5,959 nt of DNA from Microcaldota archaeon (lineage in GTDB: Archaea; Micrarchaeota; Micrarchaeia; Anstonellales; Bilamarchaeaceae): contig DAOUYQ010000058.1 of the NCBI GenBank assembly GCA_030666035.1, forward strand, positions 1 through 5,959. The letters are read 5' to 3'. The translations under genes were made by a program, and so were the position numbers. Numbering within the stretch: the stretch's first letter is position 1; each line of letters opens with the position of its first letter. The notes under the pieces were generated by a model. That model was not told the DNA's origin and searched no databases. It saw only the letters and a list, made by a program, of their open reading frames with translations. Positions 1 through 5,459 of this stretch are shown one piece after another.

Positions 1-91
1 TGGAAAATGCAATGCCAAGCGATTTTGTAGTTGCCTGGACCGGGTTTTGCAATGCACCCTTTTCTGCAAGAAAAAGAAGAAATTCATCCAT
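1..91 (-). CDS. ribK: N-terminal fragment of a helix-turn-helix protein, probably CTP-dependent riboflavin kinase (partial)
   Basis: An open frame reads leftward from ATG at 91-89 to the window edge, giving 30 residues that begin MDEFLLFLAEKGALQNP and end near LGIAFS. The pattern LLFLAEKGAL, a short polar stretch, then TTKSLGIAFS matches my memory of the winged helix-turn-helix that precedes the kinase domain in many archaeal DUF120 riboflavin kinases, which phosphorylate riboflavin to FMN using CTP. Codon choice (many GCA, CTT, AAA) resembles the neighbouring genes. The TATA-like element at 115-123 lies about 28 bp upstream of the ATG, so the message could be leaderless. Only the HTH part is visible. 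The kinase assignment is therefore inference, and a plain HTH transcription regulator is the main alternative. I am fairly sure it is coding and less sure of the name. Confidence 0.5.
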   Translation of the reverse strand, partial: MDEFLLFLAEKGALQNPVQATTKSLGIAFS

Positions 92-114
92 AGAGAGAAA
101 GAGCTGGAAAAAGC

Positions 115-123
115 TTTTAAATA
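115..123. promoter_or_regulatory. TATA/box A shared by two divergent genes
   Basis: TTTTAAATA on the plus strand (TATTTAAAA on the minus strand) lies in the 61-bp gap between divergent starts at 91 and 153. Its centre is 28 bp from the minus-strand ATG and 34 bp from the plus-strand TTG. Archaeal transcription usually starts about 25-27 bp from the TATA centre, so the minus transcript would be almost leaderless and the plus transcript would have a leader of about 8 nt. The sequence just upstream in the plus direction is purine-rich (GGAAAAAGC), as expected of a BRE; the minus-direction flank (AGGCTCCAG) is less typical. No second box A is visible in the gap. Confidence 0.5.
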
Positions 124-152
124 CTGGAGCCTAATGCAAAAACGGTGATTGG

Positions 153-887
153 TTGTTAGAAGCAATAAAAAGCTCCTTTGAAGGGTTTTCCCGGGACCCC
201 GTGTCTTTTATGCTGCCGACATTCATTTATCCAATTTTCCTTCTTATAACTGTGGGGGCTTCAATAGGAATTTTGCTTCTGGCTTTCCTGCTCCTGACTG
301 CTATAGGAATCAGTGCAGAAATAATGCTTATTGTGGTGGGCATAACCGGAGCGGTATTATTGTTGATAAATTTGTTTTTTGCATCAGGATATACTGGTGC
401 GCTTGTAAATGAATATTTTAGGGCACTTCACCGGGAATCGGTTGGGGTAGTTTCCTTTATGAATTATGCTTTCAAGAATGCACCGCAATTTTTCGTGATT
501 GAGATTGTAAAATTAGTAGTTATGGGTTTCTTCATTACCCCGCTTGCACTATTCTATTATTTCCTTGGCCTTGGAAGTGTGCATGAACTGATAATATATG
601 TGTTTGTGGCACTTGGGTTGATTGTGGTATTCATAATCGAATTCCTGTTTCTATTTTCATTTATTGCGTATATAGAAAAAAGAGTCAGGCCATTCAGCGC
701 GATACTCATTTCCCTGAATTTCATAAAGGATACGCATGTGAAAGCGCTTTTGGTCTATGTGCTCTATTGCATGGTGGTCCTGAGTTTAATGGTTCCATTG
801 TTCAATATAATAATGTATTTCGTATTTTTCCCAATAGCGGCTAGTTCATTGATTAAGTTCTTCGAAAGAGAAACTATGCATTACTAG
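153..887 (+). CDS. Polytopic membrane protein of unknown function
   Basis: A 244-residue hydrophobic protein with about six predicted membrane segments, near residues 21-50, 55-78, 112-136, 146-172, 196-214 and 216-234. They are separated by short charged loops (RALHRES near 90-96, EKRVRP near 175-180). The first 16 residues (LEAIKSSFEGFSRDP) look amphipathic and precede the first membrane segment. I see no catalytic motif. The overall shape recalls archaeal DUF4013/DUF7847-type membrane proteins, but that is resemblance of layout only. The start is TTG: an in-frame stop at 132-134 rules out anything further upstream, and GGTGAT at 144-149 sits just before it. The next start, at Met20, would remove the amphipathic N-terminus. 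The gene ends in TAG that overlaps the stop of the convergent trxB, leaving no spacer for a terminator. Confidence 0.8.
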   Translation: MLEAIKSSFEGFSRDPVSFMLPTFIYPIFLLITVGASIGILLLAFLLLTAIGISAEIMLIVVGITGAVLLLINLFFASGYTGALVNEYFRALHRESVGVVSFMNYAFKNAPQFFVIEIVKLVVMGFFITPLALFYYFLGLGSVHELIIYVFVALGLIVVFIIEFLFLFSFIAYIEKRVRPFSAILISLNFIKDTHVKALLVYVLYCMVVLSLMVPLFNIIMYFVFFPIAASSLIKFFERETMHY

Positions 888-1789
888 AACTGCCCCCTGG
901 AGGCGCTTACTGCCGAAACTGTGCCATCAGAAGTTGCAGTGGTAACCTGCTTCAGGGGGGAATGTCTAACATCCCCTGCAGCATAAACGCCCGGAATCTT
1001 GGTTTGCATCCACTCGCCTGTCAGGATGTATCCGCGCGGATCGGTTTCCAATTGGCCCTTGAAGATTTCGCTGTTGGGGAGCATCCCGATAAAGATGAAT
1101 GCCCCTGAGAGGGCCAAGGATGTTTCTTCGTTTGAGTTATTGTTTTTTAGGGTGATGGATTCCACATTCGCATTCCCGTTTATGCTGGATACTTCACTAT
1201 TCCATATAAATTCTATTTTTGGATTGCTGAATGCAAGGTCCTGGAGGCGCTTGCTTGCGCGAAGCTCATTTCTCCTGTGGATTATGTAAACTTTATTTGC
1301 AAATTTTGTGAGGTGGAGTCCTTCTTCTATTGCAGAATCCCCGCCCCCGATTACTGCAACTTCCTGGTTCTTGAAAAATGGGCCATCGCAGGTAGCGCAA
1401 TAGCTTACCCCCTTGCCAAGAAGCTCTTCTTCCCCAGGGACATTGAGTTTTCTCCAGCGGTTCCCGGTTGCAATGATGATTGATTTTGATTTGTATTCTC
1501 CTCTGTCGGTCTTGATTATTTTTTCTTTTAAATTGGCTTCTTTTACTTCTTCAAACTGCTTTATTTTTGTTCCAAATGACGTGGCTTGTCCAACCATCGT
1601 GGAAATAAGCGCTGCACCACTGGTGGATTTTACTCCGGGGTAATTTTCAACAATGGAGCTTAGGTATATTTGGCCCCCCGGGACTGCCTTATCCAGGAGG
1701 AGTGTTTTTTGCCCTTCGCGTGAGGAGTAAATTGCTGCGGTGAGGCCTGCGGGCCCTGCCCCAATAATTATTGTGTCGTACTCTTCCAT
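884..1789 (-). CDS. trxB: Thioredoxin reductase (NADPH, FAD)
   Basis: A 301-residue protein of normal length for low-Mr thioredoxin reductase, which moves electrons from NADPH through FAD and a redox disulfide to thioredoxin or glutaredoxin-like partners in the cytosol. Visible motifs are the FAD dinucleotide fold GAGPAG (10-15), ATG (107-109), the redox centre CATCDG with Cys131 and Cys134, the second dinucleotide fold GGGDSA (148-153), HRRNELRA (171-178) whose arginines favour the NADPH 2'-phosphate, and the C-terminal FAD motif AAGDV (270-274) followed by KQVTTATSDG. I chose ATG at 1789 because GGTGA (1799-1795) lies 5 nt upstream, overlapping the pyrK stop. ATG at 1801 would add four residues, and the longer open frame to 1900 adds unrelated sequence. 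It is the third gene of pyrD-pyrK-trxB. The family call is very secure. Confidence 0.95.
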   Translation of the reverse strand: MEEYDTIIIGAGPAGLTAAIYSSREGQKTLLLDKAVPGGQIYLSSIVENYPGVKSTSGAALISTMVGQATSFGTKIKQFEEVKEANLKEKIIKTDRGEYKSKSIIIATGNRWRKLNVPGEEELLGKGVSYCATCDGPFFKNQEVAVIGGGDSAIEEGLHLTKFANKVYIIHRRNELRASKRLQDLAFSNPKIEFIWNSEVSSINGNANVESITLKNNNSNEETSLALSGAFIFIGMLPNSEIFKGQLETDPRGYILTGEWMQTKIPGVYAAGDVRHSPLKQVTTATSDGTVSAVSASRGQF

Positions 1790-1794
1790 TGGAT

Positions 1795-2595
1795 TCACCA
1801 TTCTACCTTCTTTCCTGTGGAGTCTCTGCGGTAGCTCCCAAACTCCTTGAGTGAGAGTGCTTTTTCCCCGGGGAGGATGGGCCCTTCCTTGCAGAGGCAT
1901 ATTCCCAGCTCATCCACTGCGCACTGGCCGCATAGCCCGATTCCGCATTTCATATACCTTTCCATGCTTATTTCGCACTTAATTTTAAACTTTTGCGAAA
2001 TTTCGGCTACTTTTTTCATCATTATTTCCGGGCCGCAGGTAAAAACCTTGTCGATTTTATGCGTTTTCAGGAGGTTTTTTAGAACATCGGTGGAGTAGCC
2101 CTTTATTCCTTCGCTTCCGTCATCAGTTGAGAGGAGGACTTCGGCACCTGCTTTTTTCATGCGCTCTGCAAAAAGGAGGCGGGCTTTGTTCCTTGCGCCT
2201 TCTATAAAATATACTTTTTTGCCTTGTGCAATTGCAACTTCACTAAGGTATGCAAGGGGGGCTGAGCCATAACCCCCACCCACAACCGCAATAGAAGTGG
2301 AATCCTTTGGGATTGTATAGTGGGTTCCAAATGGGCCGCGGAAGCCGAGCTTGTCCCCCTTCTTTAATTTGTACATTGCTTTTGAAACGGGACCAACTGC
2401 ACAAACAGTGACGCTGAATTTTCCGTTTTTTTCTCCTGAAATTGAGATTGGTTTTTCTCCTGCTCCCGGGAGCCAGAGCATTACAAATTGCCCTGGCCTG
2501 GAATTGAGGGCATTTGGGAGGATGAAGGTCTTGCTGTCTTTGGATTCCTGGATTGCCTCTTCTATCCTGGCAACAATGAATTCATCATTCTTCAT
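1795..2595 (-). CDS. pyrK: Dihydroorotate dehydrogenase electron-transfer subunit
   Basis: A 266-residue protein of the ferredoxin-NADP reductase superfamily. In class 1B dihydroorotate dehydrogenase it takes electrons from the PyrD FMN through a [2Fe-2S] cluster and FAD to NAD+. Visible parts are the FAD motif RPGQFVMLWLPG with EKPISIS (33-53), GPFGTHY (87-93), the nicotinamide-binding fold VVGGGYGSAPL (104-114), TCGPE (186-190), and a C-terminal cysteine cluster: Cys217, Cys222, Cys225, then Cys233 and Cys235 before KEGP. By family comparison Cys217, 222, 225 and 235 are the likely cluster ligands. ATG at 2595 has GAGGGG (2604-2609) 8 nt upstream; a TTG two codons earlier is too close to that site. 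The gene overlaps pyrD by 11 bp, and its TGA overlaps the trxB ribosome-binding site, suggesting coupled translation. Confidence 0.95.
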   Translation of the reverse strand: MKNDEFIVARIEEAIQESKDSKTFILPNALNSRPGQFVMLWLPGAGEKPISISGEKNGKFSVTVCAVGPVSKAMYKLKKGDKLGFRGPFGTHYTIPKDSTSIAVVGGGYGSAPLAYLSEVAIAQGKKVYFIEGARNKARLLFAERMKKAGAEVLLSTDDGSEGIKGYSTDVLKNLLKTHKIDKVFTCGPEIMMKKVAEISQKFKIKCEISMERYMKCGIGLCGQCAVDELGICLCKEGPILPGEKALSLKEFGSYRRDSTGKKVEW

Positions 2596-3499
2596 GTGCA
2601 ATTCCCCTCATTTCCTTTATGGAGCGATATCCTTCGGCTTCCATGAACTTTTGGATTTCTTCTGTGACCGATTTGAATATTCCCGGCCCGCGGTAATAGA
2701 CTCCGCTGGCAATTCCAACTGCGCTTGCCCCGGCCATAATCATTTCCACTGCATCCCTTCCTGTAGTTACGCCTCCGGTCCCAATAATTGGGAGCGATGT
2801 TGATTTATGGATTTCGTATACACATTTTAGTGCTATTGGCTTTATTGCAGGGCCTGAGATTCCCCCTACCTTGTTTGAGAGGATTGGCTTTGCAGCTTCA
2901 ATATTGATTAGCATTCCCGGGCCTACTGTGTTTATTGCAGTGATTCCGTCTGCCCCTCCTTTTTCTGCTGCTTTTGCAATTTCCCCTATTCTTGCGGTGT
3001 TTGGGGTGAGTTTTGCAAATACCGGGATTTTGGTTACTTTTTTTATTTTTTGGATTACTACTGTGGAAATCCCTGGGTCGCAGGCAAAGGGGCGGCCGAA
3101 TTCATCTTCCACGTTTGGGCAGGAGATATTTACTTCGATTAATTGTGGGTTTGCTTTTGAAACAATTTCGGCTACTTTTCCAAATTCAGTGATTGTGGAG
3201 GCAAAAATTGAGGCAATTACCGGGACTTTTGCATTTTTTACTGCGTATTCTATTTCTGGGAGGGCTTCTTCTGCACCCGGGTTTGAGAGGCCAACTGCAT
3301 TTACTATTCCCGCTTCAAAAGTAAGAATTACCGGGTTGGGGTGGCCTTTTCGCTCTTTTAGGCTGATTGATTTTGTTGTGACTGCCCCTGCGCCTTCTTT
3401 TGCCATATGCACTAAAGAAGCGCCCGTTACCCCCCTGATTCCTGAAGCAAGAACAGTGGGATTTTGCAGTTTTACGCCTGCAAGTTCGGTTTTTAACAT
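2585..3499 (-). CDS. pyrD: Dihydroorotate dehydrogenase, catalytic subunit (class 1B)
   Basis: A 304-residue TIM-barrel flavoprotein that oxidises dihydroorotate to orotate, the fourth step of pyrimidine synthesis, using FMN. Class 1B enzymes work with PyrK and NAD+, and pyrK follows directly. Visible motifs are ASGIRG (18-23), TTKSIS (41-46), NAVGLSNPG (67-75), NISCPNVE (124-131) with Cys127 as the expected catalytic base, KLTPN (163-167), INTVGPG (189-195), GGISGPAIKPIAL (212-224) and the phosphate-binding IGTGGVTTGRDA (239-250). The start is GTG at 3502 or ATG at 3499, which are adjacent codons. I prefer ATG because the TATA box at 3519-3528 is centred about 25 bp upstream, predicting a leaderless message, and no good ribosome-binding site is seen. 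This is the first gene of the operon. The 16-bp palindrome and hairpins upstream may bear on its control. Confidence 0.95.
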   Translation of the reverse strand: MLKTELAGVKLQNPTVLASGIRGVTGASLVHMAKEGAGAVTTKSISLKERKGHPNPVILTFEAGIVNAVGLSNPGAEEALPEIEYAVKNAKVPVIASIFASTITEFGKVAEIVSKANPQLIEVNISCPNVEDEFGRPFACDPGISTVVIQKIKKVTKIPVFAKLTPNTARIGEIAKAAEKGGADGITAINTVGPGMLINIEAAKPILSNKVGGISGPAIKPIALKCVYEIHKSTSLPIIGTGGVTTGRDAVEMIMAGASAVGIASGVYYRGPGIFKSVTEEIQKFMEAEGYRSIKEMRGIAHEE

Positions 3500-3518
3500 C
3501 ACTAGTTAGTGGATATAA

Positions 3519-3528
3519 TAAATTTAAA
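3519..3528 (-). promoter_or_regulatory. TATA/box A of the pyrD-pyrK-trxB operon
   Basis: Read on the minus strand this is TTTAAATTTA, followed by further AT-rich sequence (TTATATCC). Its centre is about 25 bp upstream of the pyrD ATG at 3499, so the predicted transcription start is at or next to the start codon, giving a leaderless mRNA. The flank just upstream is CAAACCCC, not a strong BRE. An alternative box A is TTTATTATAT at 3514-3523, which would place the start inside the gene and is less likely. Confidence 0.6.
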
Positions 3529-3549
3529 GGGGTTTGGATGGGGGTAAAT

Positions 3550-3565
3550 TGTAACCATGGTTACA
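3550..3565. promoter_or_regulatory. Perfect 16-bp palindrome, candidate operator
   Basis: TGTAACCATGGTTACA is a perfect inverted repeat with no spacer. It lies about 22 bp upstream of the pyrD box A, centred near -58 relative to the pyrD start codon. The length and symmetry suit a dimeric regulator of the winged-helix or Lrp type, and the position would suit an activator or an upstream operator. No regulator can be named from sequence alone. It could also form a small RNA hairpin in transcripts crossing the region. Confidence 0.4.
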
Positions 3566-3580
3566 TAACACTCCTCAAAA

Positions 3581-3602
3581 GGACAAAATGAGAATTTTGT
3601 CC
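3581..3602. repeat. Hairpin 1 of the intergenic cluster
   Basis: A perfect 9-bp inverted repeat: GGACAAAAT, loop GAGA (3590-3593), ATTTTGTCC. The plus-strand loop fits the GNRA tetraloop pattern. It forms a 23-bp tandem repeat with hairpin 2. Confidence 0.85.
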
Positions 3603-3603
3603 G

Positions 3604-3625
3604 GGACAAAAAGATATTTTTGTCC
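3604..3625. repeat. Hairpin 2 of the intergenic cluster
   Basis: A perfect 9-bp inverted repeat: GGACAAAAA, loop GATA (3613-3616), TTTTTGTCC. It starts 1 nt after hairpin 1. The 23-bp unit differs from hairpin 1 at three positions: one in the loop, and two that pair with each other at the loop end of the stem (T-A becomes A-T). Confidence 0.85.
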
Positions 3626-3628
3626 GCT

Positions 3629-3650
3629 TTGAACTTCGAAAGAAGTTCAA
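3629..3650. repeat. Hairpin 3 of the intergenic cluster
   Basis: A perfect 9-bp inverted repeat: TTGAACTTC, loop GAAA (3638-3641), GAAGTTCAA. The plus-strand loop is a classic GNRA tetraloop. It is followed by TCAAC, making the repeat TTCAATCAAC (3646-3655) that recurs after hairpin 4. Confidence 0.85.
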
Positions 3651-3656
3651 TCAACT

Positions 3657-3680
3657 TTGGAAATTCGATAGAATTTTCAA
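3657..3680. repeat. Hairpin 4 of the intergenic cluster
   Basis: A 10-bp stem: TTGGAAATTC, loop GATA (3667-3670), GAATTTTCAA. Nine pairs are Watson-Crick and one is G-T (3660 with 3677). That pair would be G-U in RNA copied in the plus direction but a C-A mismatch in minus-direction RNA. It is followed by the second TTCAATCAAC (3676-3685). Confidence 0.8.
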
Positions 3681-3687
3681 TCAACAA

Positions 3688-3713
3688 GAAAAAGAGAGAC
3701 TAGAAAAAGAAAA
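3688..3713 (-). terminator. Oligo-T terminator of the thermosome gene
   Basis: On the minus strand, starting 7 nt after the thermosome stop codon, come a T4 run (3713-3710), a T5 run (3708-3704) and another T5 run (3693-3689) in pyrimidine-rich sequence. Archaeal RNA polymerase commonly stops at such T-tracts without needing a hairpin. The hairpin cluster lies just beyond and may supply a backup stop or protect the 3' end. Confidence 0.5.
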
Positions 3714-3720
3714 TTATGGG

Positions 3721-5358
3721 CTAATATTCGCCCATTGGCATGCCGCCAGGCCCTCCTGGTGGGGGACCGCCGCCCCGCCCTCCTTTGGATGCGATAATAT
3801 CGTCAATTCTCAGGATAAGGCGGGTTGTTTCAGTAGCAGAAGAGAGTGCTTGGGTTTTTACCTTTGCAGGCTCGACTATCCCTTCAGCTTCCATGTCTGA
3901 AATTTCGCCCTTGAAAACATTTACCCCGTAATTGAGGCCCTTGCCATCCTTGTGCTTATTTCTGAGGGCAACAAGTGCGTCAATTGAATCCATTCCTGCA
4001 TTTTCTGCAAGAGTCTTAGGAATTGATTCAATTGCCTGGGCATATGCCTGGATTGCAAGCTGTTCCCTGCCCCCGATTTCAACTGCGTATTCATTGAGTG
4101 CGGTTGCAAGGGCCATTTCAATGCTTCCGCCCCCGGTTACATATTTTCCCATTTCAATTGCGCTTGCAACTGAGCCAAGGGCATCCCGGATTGCACGCTC
4201 TACTTCGGAAACTACGTGGTCTGTTCCTCCCCTTACGAGAATAGTAACGGATTTTGGGTCCATGCATTTGCGCACAAACACCATTGATTCCCCGGAAACT
4301 TTCTTCTCTTCTACAAGGCCTGCGCTTCCAAGGTCTGCTGCTTCCAGTTCAGAAATTGAGGAAACGATTTTTGCACCGGTTGCCCGTGCAAGTTTTTCCA
4401 TATCGCTCTTCTTTACCCTGCGCACTCCCATCATGCCCGCTTTTGCGAGATAGTGCTGTGCAAGGTCGTCAATTCCTTTTTGGCAGAAGAGCACATTTGC
4501 GCCTGCATTCTTGATCTTCTCCACCATCTCCTTAAGCATCTTCTCTTCCTGCTTAAGGAATGCCTCGAGCTGGTCTGGGGAAGTAATCTCAATTTTTGCA
4601 TCGGTTTCTGTTTTTTCAATTTCAAGGGCCGCATCAATAAGTGCAACCTTTGCGTCCTTTGCAATCTTTGTCATGTTTGGGTTTACGATTTCCTTGTCAA
4701 CAAGAACACCGTTTATGAGCTCAGTGTCCATTACATCGCCCCCAGTCTTCTTTTCGACTTTTATAAGGTCCGTATCAATGTAGTCCTTATCATCTTTCTT
4801 TTCAGCAACCTGGGAAATTGACTTTACAACCAGTTCAGAAATCTTCTGCTTCTCATCCGCGCTGCCAATTCCCTTGGAACCCATGGAAACAGCTGCAATC
4901 TGCTTAAGGATGTCAAGGTTTTGCGGGCCTACATCCTTGCCATATTTGGCAAGAAGCTCATGCGCCTTCTTTGAAGCAAGTTCATATCCTTTTATGATTG
5001 TGGTTGGGTGGATTGACTGGTCCAGGAGGTCCCCGCCCTGCTTGAGCAGGTTTCCTGCAAGCACTACTGAAGTTGTTGTGCCGTCTCCGACTTCCTTGTC
5101 CTGGGTTTTGGCGATTTCCACCATTAATTTTGCTGCCGGGTGGTCCACATTCATTTCCTCAAGGATAGTTGCACCGTCATTTGTAATTACAATATCCCCA
5201 AGCTCAGAAACAAGCATCTTGTCCATTCCCTTTGGGCCAAGAGTGGTTTTGATGATGTTTGCAACTGCATACCCGATTGCGATGTTGATGCGCATTGCAT
5301 CCCTTCCAATTACCCTATTGGAACCTTCCGACATTACTTCTCCGCTAACTTTCGACAT
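3721..5358 (-). CDS. thsA: Thermosome subunit (group II chaperonin)
   Basis: A 545-residue archaeal chaperonin subunit of normal length. The family builds an ATP-driven double-ring folding chamber in the cytosol with a built-in lid. Visible motifs are RVIGRDA (15-21), TTLGPKGMDKML (38-49), GDIVITNDGATIL (54-66), DKEVGDGTTTSVVLAG (87-102) for ATP binding and hydrolysis, the apical-domain and lid region (about 210-370), VRGGT (375-379), VTGGGSIEMALA (407-418) and LAENAGMDSIDAL (450-462). The tail is rich in Gly and Pro and ends GGMPMGEY, like the flexible GGM tails of thermosomes. ATG at 5358 has GGAG (5371-5368) 9 nt upstream. A TTG at 5373 overlaps that site, and ATG at 5334 (GGAG 5 nt upstream) is a plausible shorter start. 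The gene appears to be transcribed alone. The symbol is generic because other subunit genes may exist elsewhere. Confidence 0.96.
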   Translation of the reverse strand: MSKVSGEVMSEGSNRVIGRDAMRINIAIGYAVANIIKTTLGPKGMDKMLVSELGDIVITNDGATILEEMNVDHPAAKLMVEIAKTQDKEVGDGTTTSVVLAGNLLKQGGDLLDQSIHPTTIIKGYELASKKAHELLAKYGKDVGPQNLDILKQIAAVSMGSKGIGSADEKQKISELVVKSISQVAEKKDDKDYIDTDLIKVEKKTGGDVMDTELINGVLVDKEIVNPNMTKIAKDAKVALIDAALEIEKTETDAKIEITSPDQLEAFLKQEEKMLKEMVEKIKNAGANVLFCQKGIDDLAQHYLAKAGMMGVRRVKKSDMEKLARATGAKIVSSISELEAADLGSAGLVEEKKVSGESMVFVRKCMDPKSVTILVRGGTDHVVSEVERAIRDALGSVASAIEMGKYVTGGGSIEMALATALNEYAVEIGGREQLAIQAYAQAIESIPKTLAENAGMDSIDALVALRNKHKDGKGLNYGVNVFKGEISDMEAEGIVEPAKVKTQALSSATETTRLILRIDDIIASKGGRGGGPPPGGPGGMPMGEY

Positions 5359-5418
5359 AATTTCACACTCCAAAAATATGTTCCTAAAATTTGGTAAGGA
5401 AAATTGTGCTAAGTAACC

Positions 5419-5426
5419 TTTATAAA
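5419..5426 (-). promoter_or_regulatory. TATA/box A of the thermosome gene
   Basis: TTTATAAA is a consensus box A and is self-complementary; on the minus strand it is preceded by TATATA. Its centre is about 65 bp upstream of the ATG at 5358. Transcription would start near 5397, giving a leader of roughly 39 nt that contains the GGAG ribosome-binding site. No plus-strand gene starts nearby, so the minus direction is the sensible reading. Confidence 0.6.
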
Positions 5427-5441
5427 TATATAGAATGCTGC

Positions 5442-5453
5442 AAAATCCAAAAA
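5442..5453 (-). terminator. Possible oligo-T terminator of the membrane protein gene
   Basis: On the minus strand, 6 nt after the stop codon at 5460, there is a T5 run (5453-5449) and then a T4 run (5445-5442). Archaeal genes often end at such T-tracts. The runs are short and the call is tentative, but a thermosome promoter follows directly, so a stop here makes sense. Confidence 0.35.
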
Positions 5454-5459
5454 CTGGGC

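Noticed and set aside
1..146. Two plus-strand frames open from the left edge (ending at 134 and 146)
   Set aside because: Their translations are low-quality (Cys/Lys/Arg-rich), while the minus strand gives a sensible HTH-like N-terminus with a start and a promoter.
1030..1041. 12-bp palindrome ATCCGCGCGGAT
   Set aside because: It lies inside trxB and is explained by codons for Asp-Pro-Arg-Gly-Tyr; probably chance.
1790..1900. Upstream extension of trxB to a start at 1900
   Set aside because: The extra residues are the pyrK C-terminal coding region read in another frame and have no counterpart in thioredoxin reductases.
2871..3509. 212-codon plus-strand open frame opposite pyrD
   Set aside because: It is antisense to a securely identified gene, and its composition is that of a mirrored coding frame.
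3581..3685. CRISPR array or integron attC site
   Set aside because: The repeats are short, palindromic and nearly contiguous without unique spacers, and no cas gene or integrase is present.
3502..3687. 61-codon minus-strand open frame between the thermosome and pyrD genes
   Set aside because: It starts with TTG without a ribosome-binding site, runs through the hairpins and the pyrD promoter, and its protein shows no recognisable features.
3932..5416. Long plus-strand open frames opposite the thermosome gene (3932-4453 and 4874-5416)
   Set aside because: Both mirror the codon bias of the thermosome gene; no promoter, ribosome-binding site or protein family was seen.
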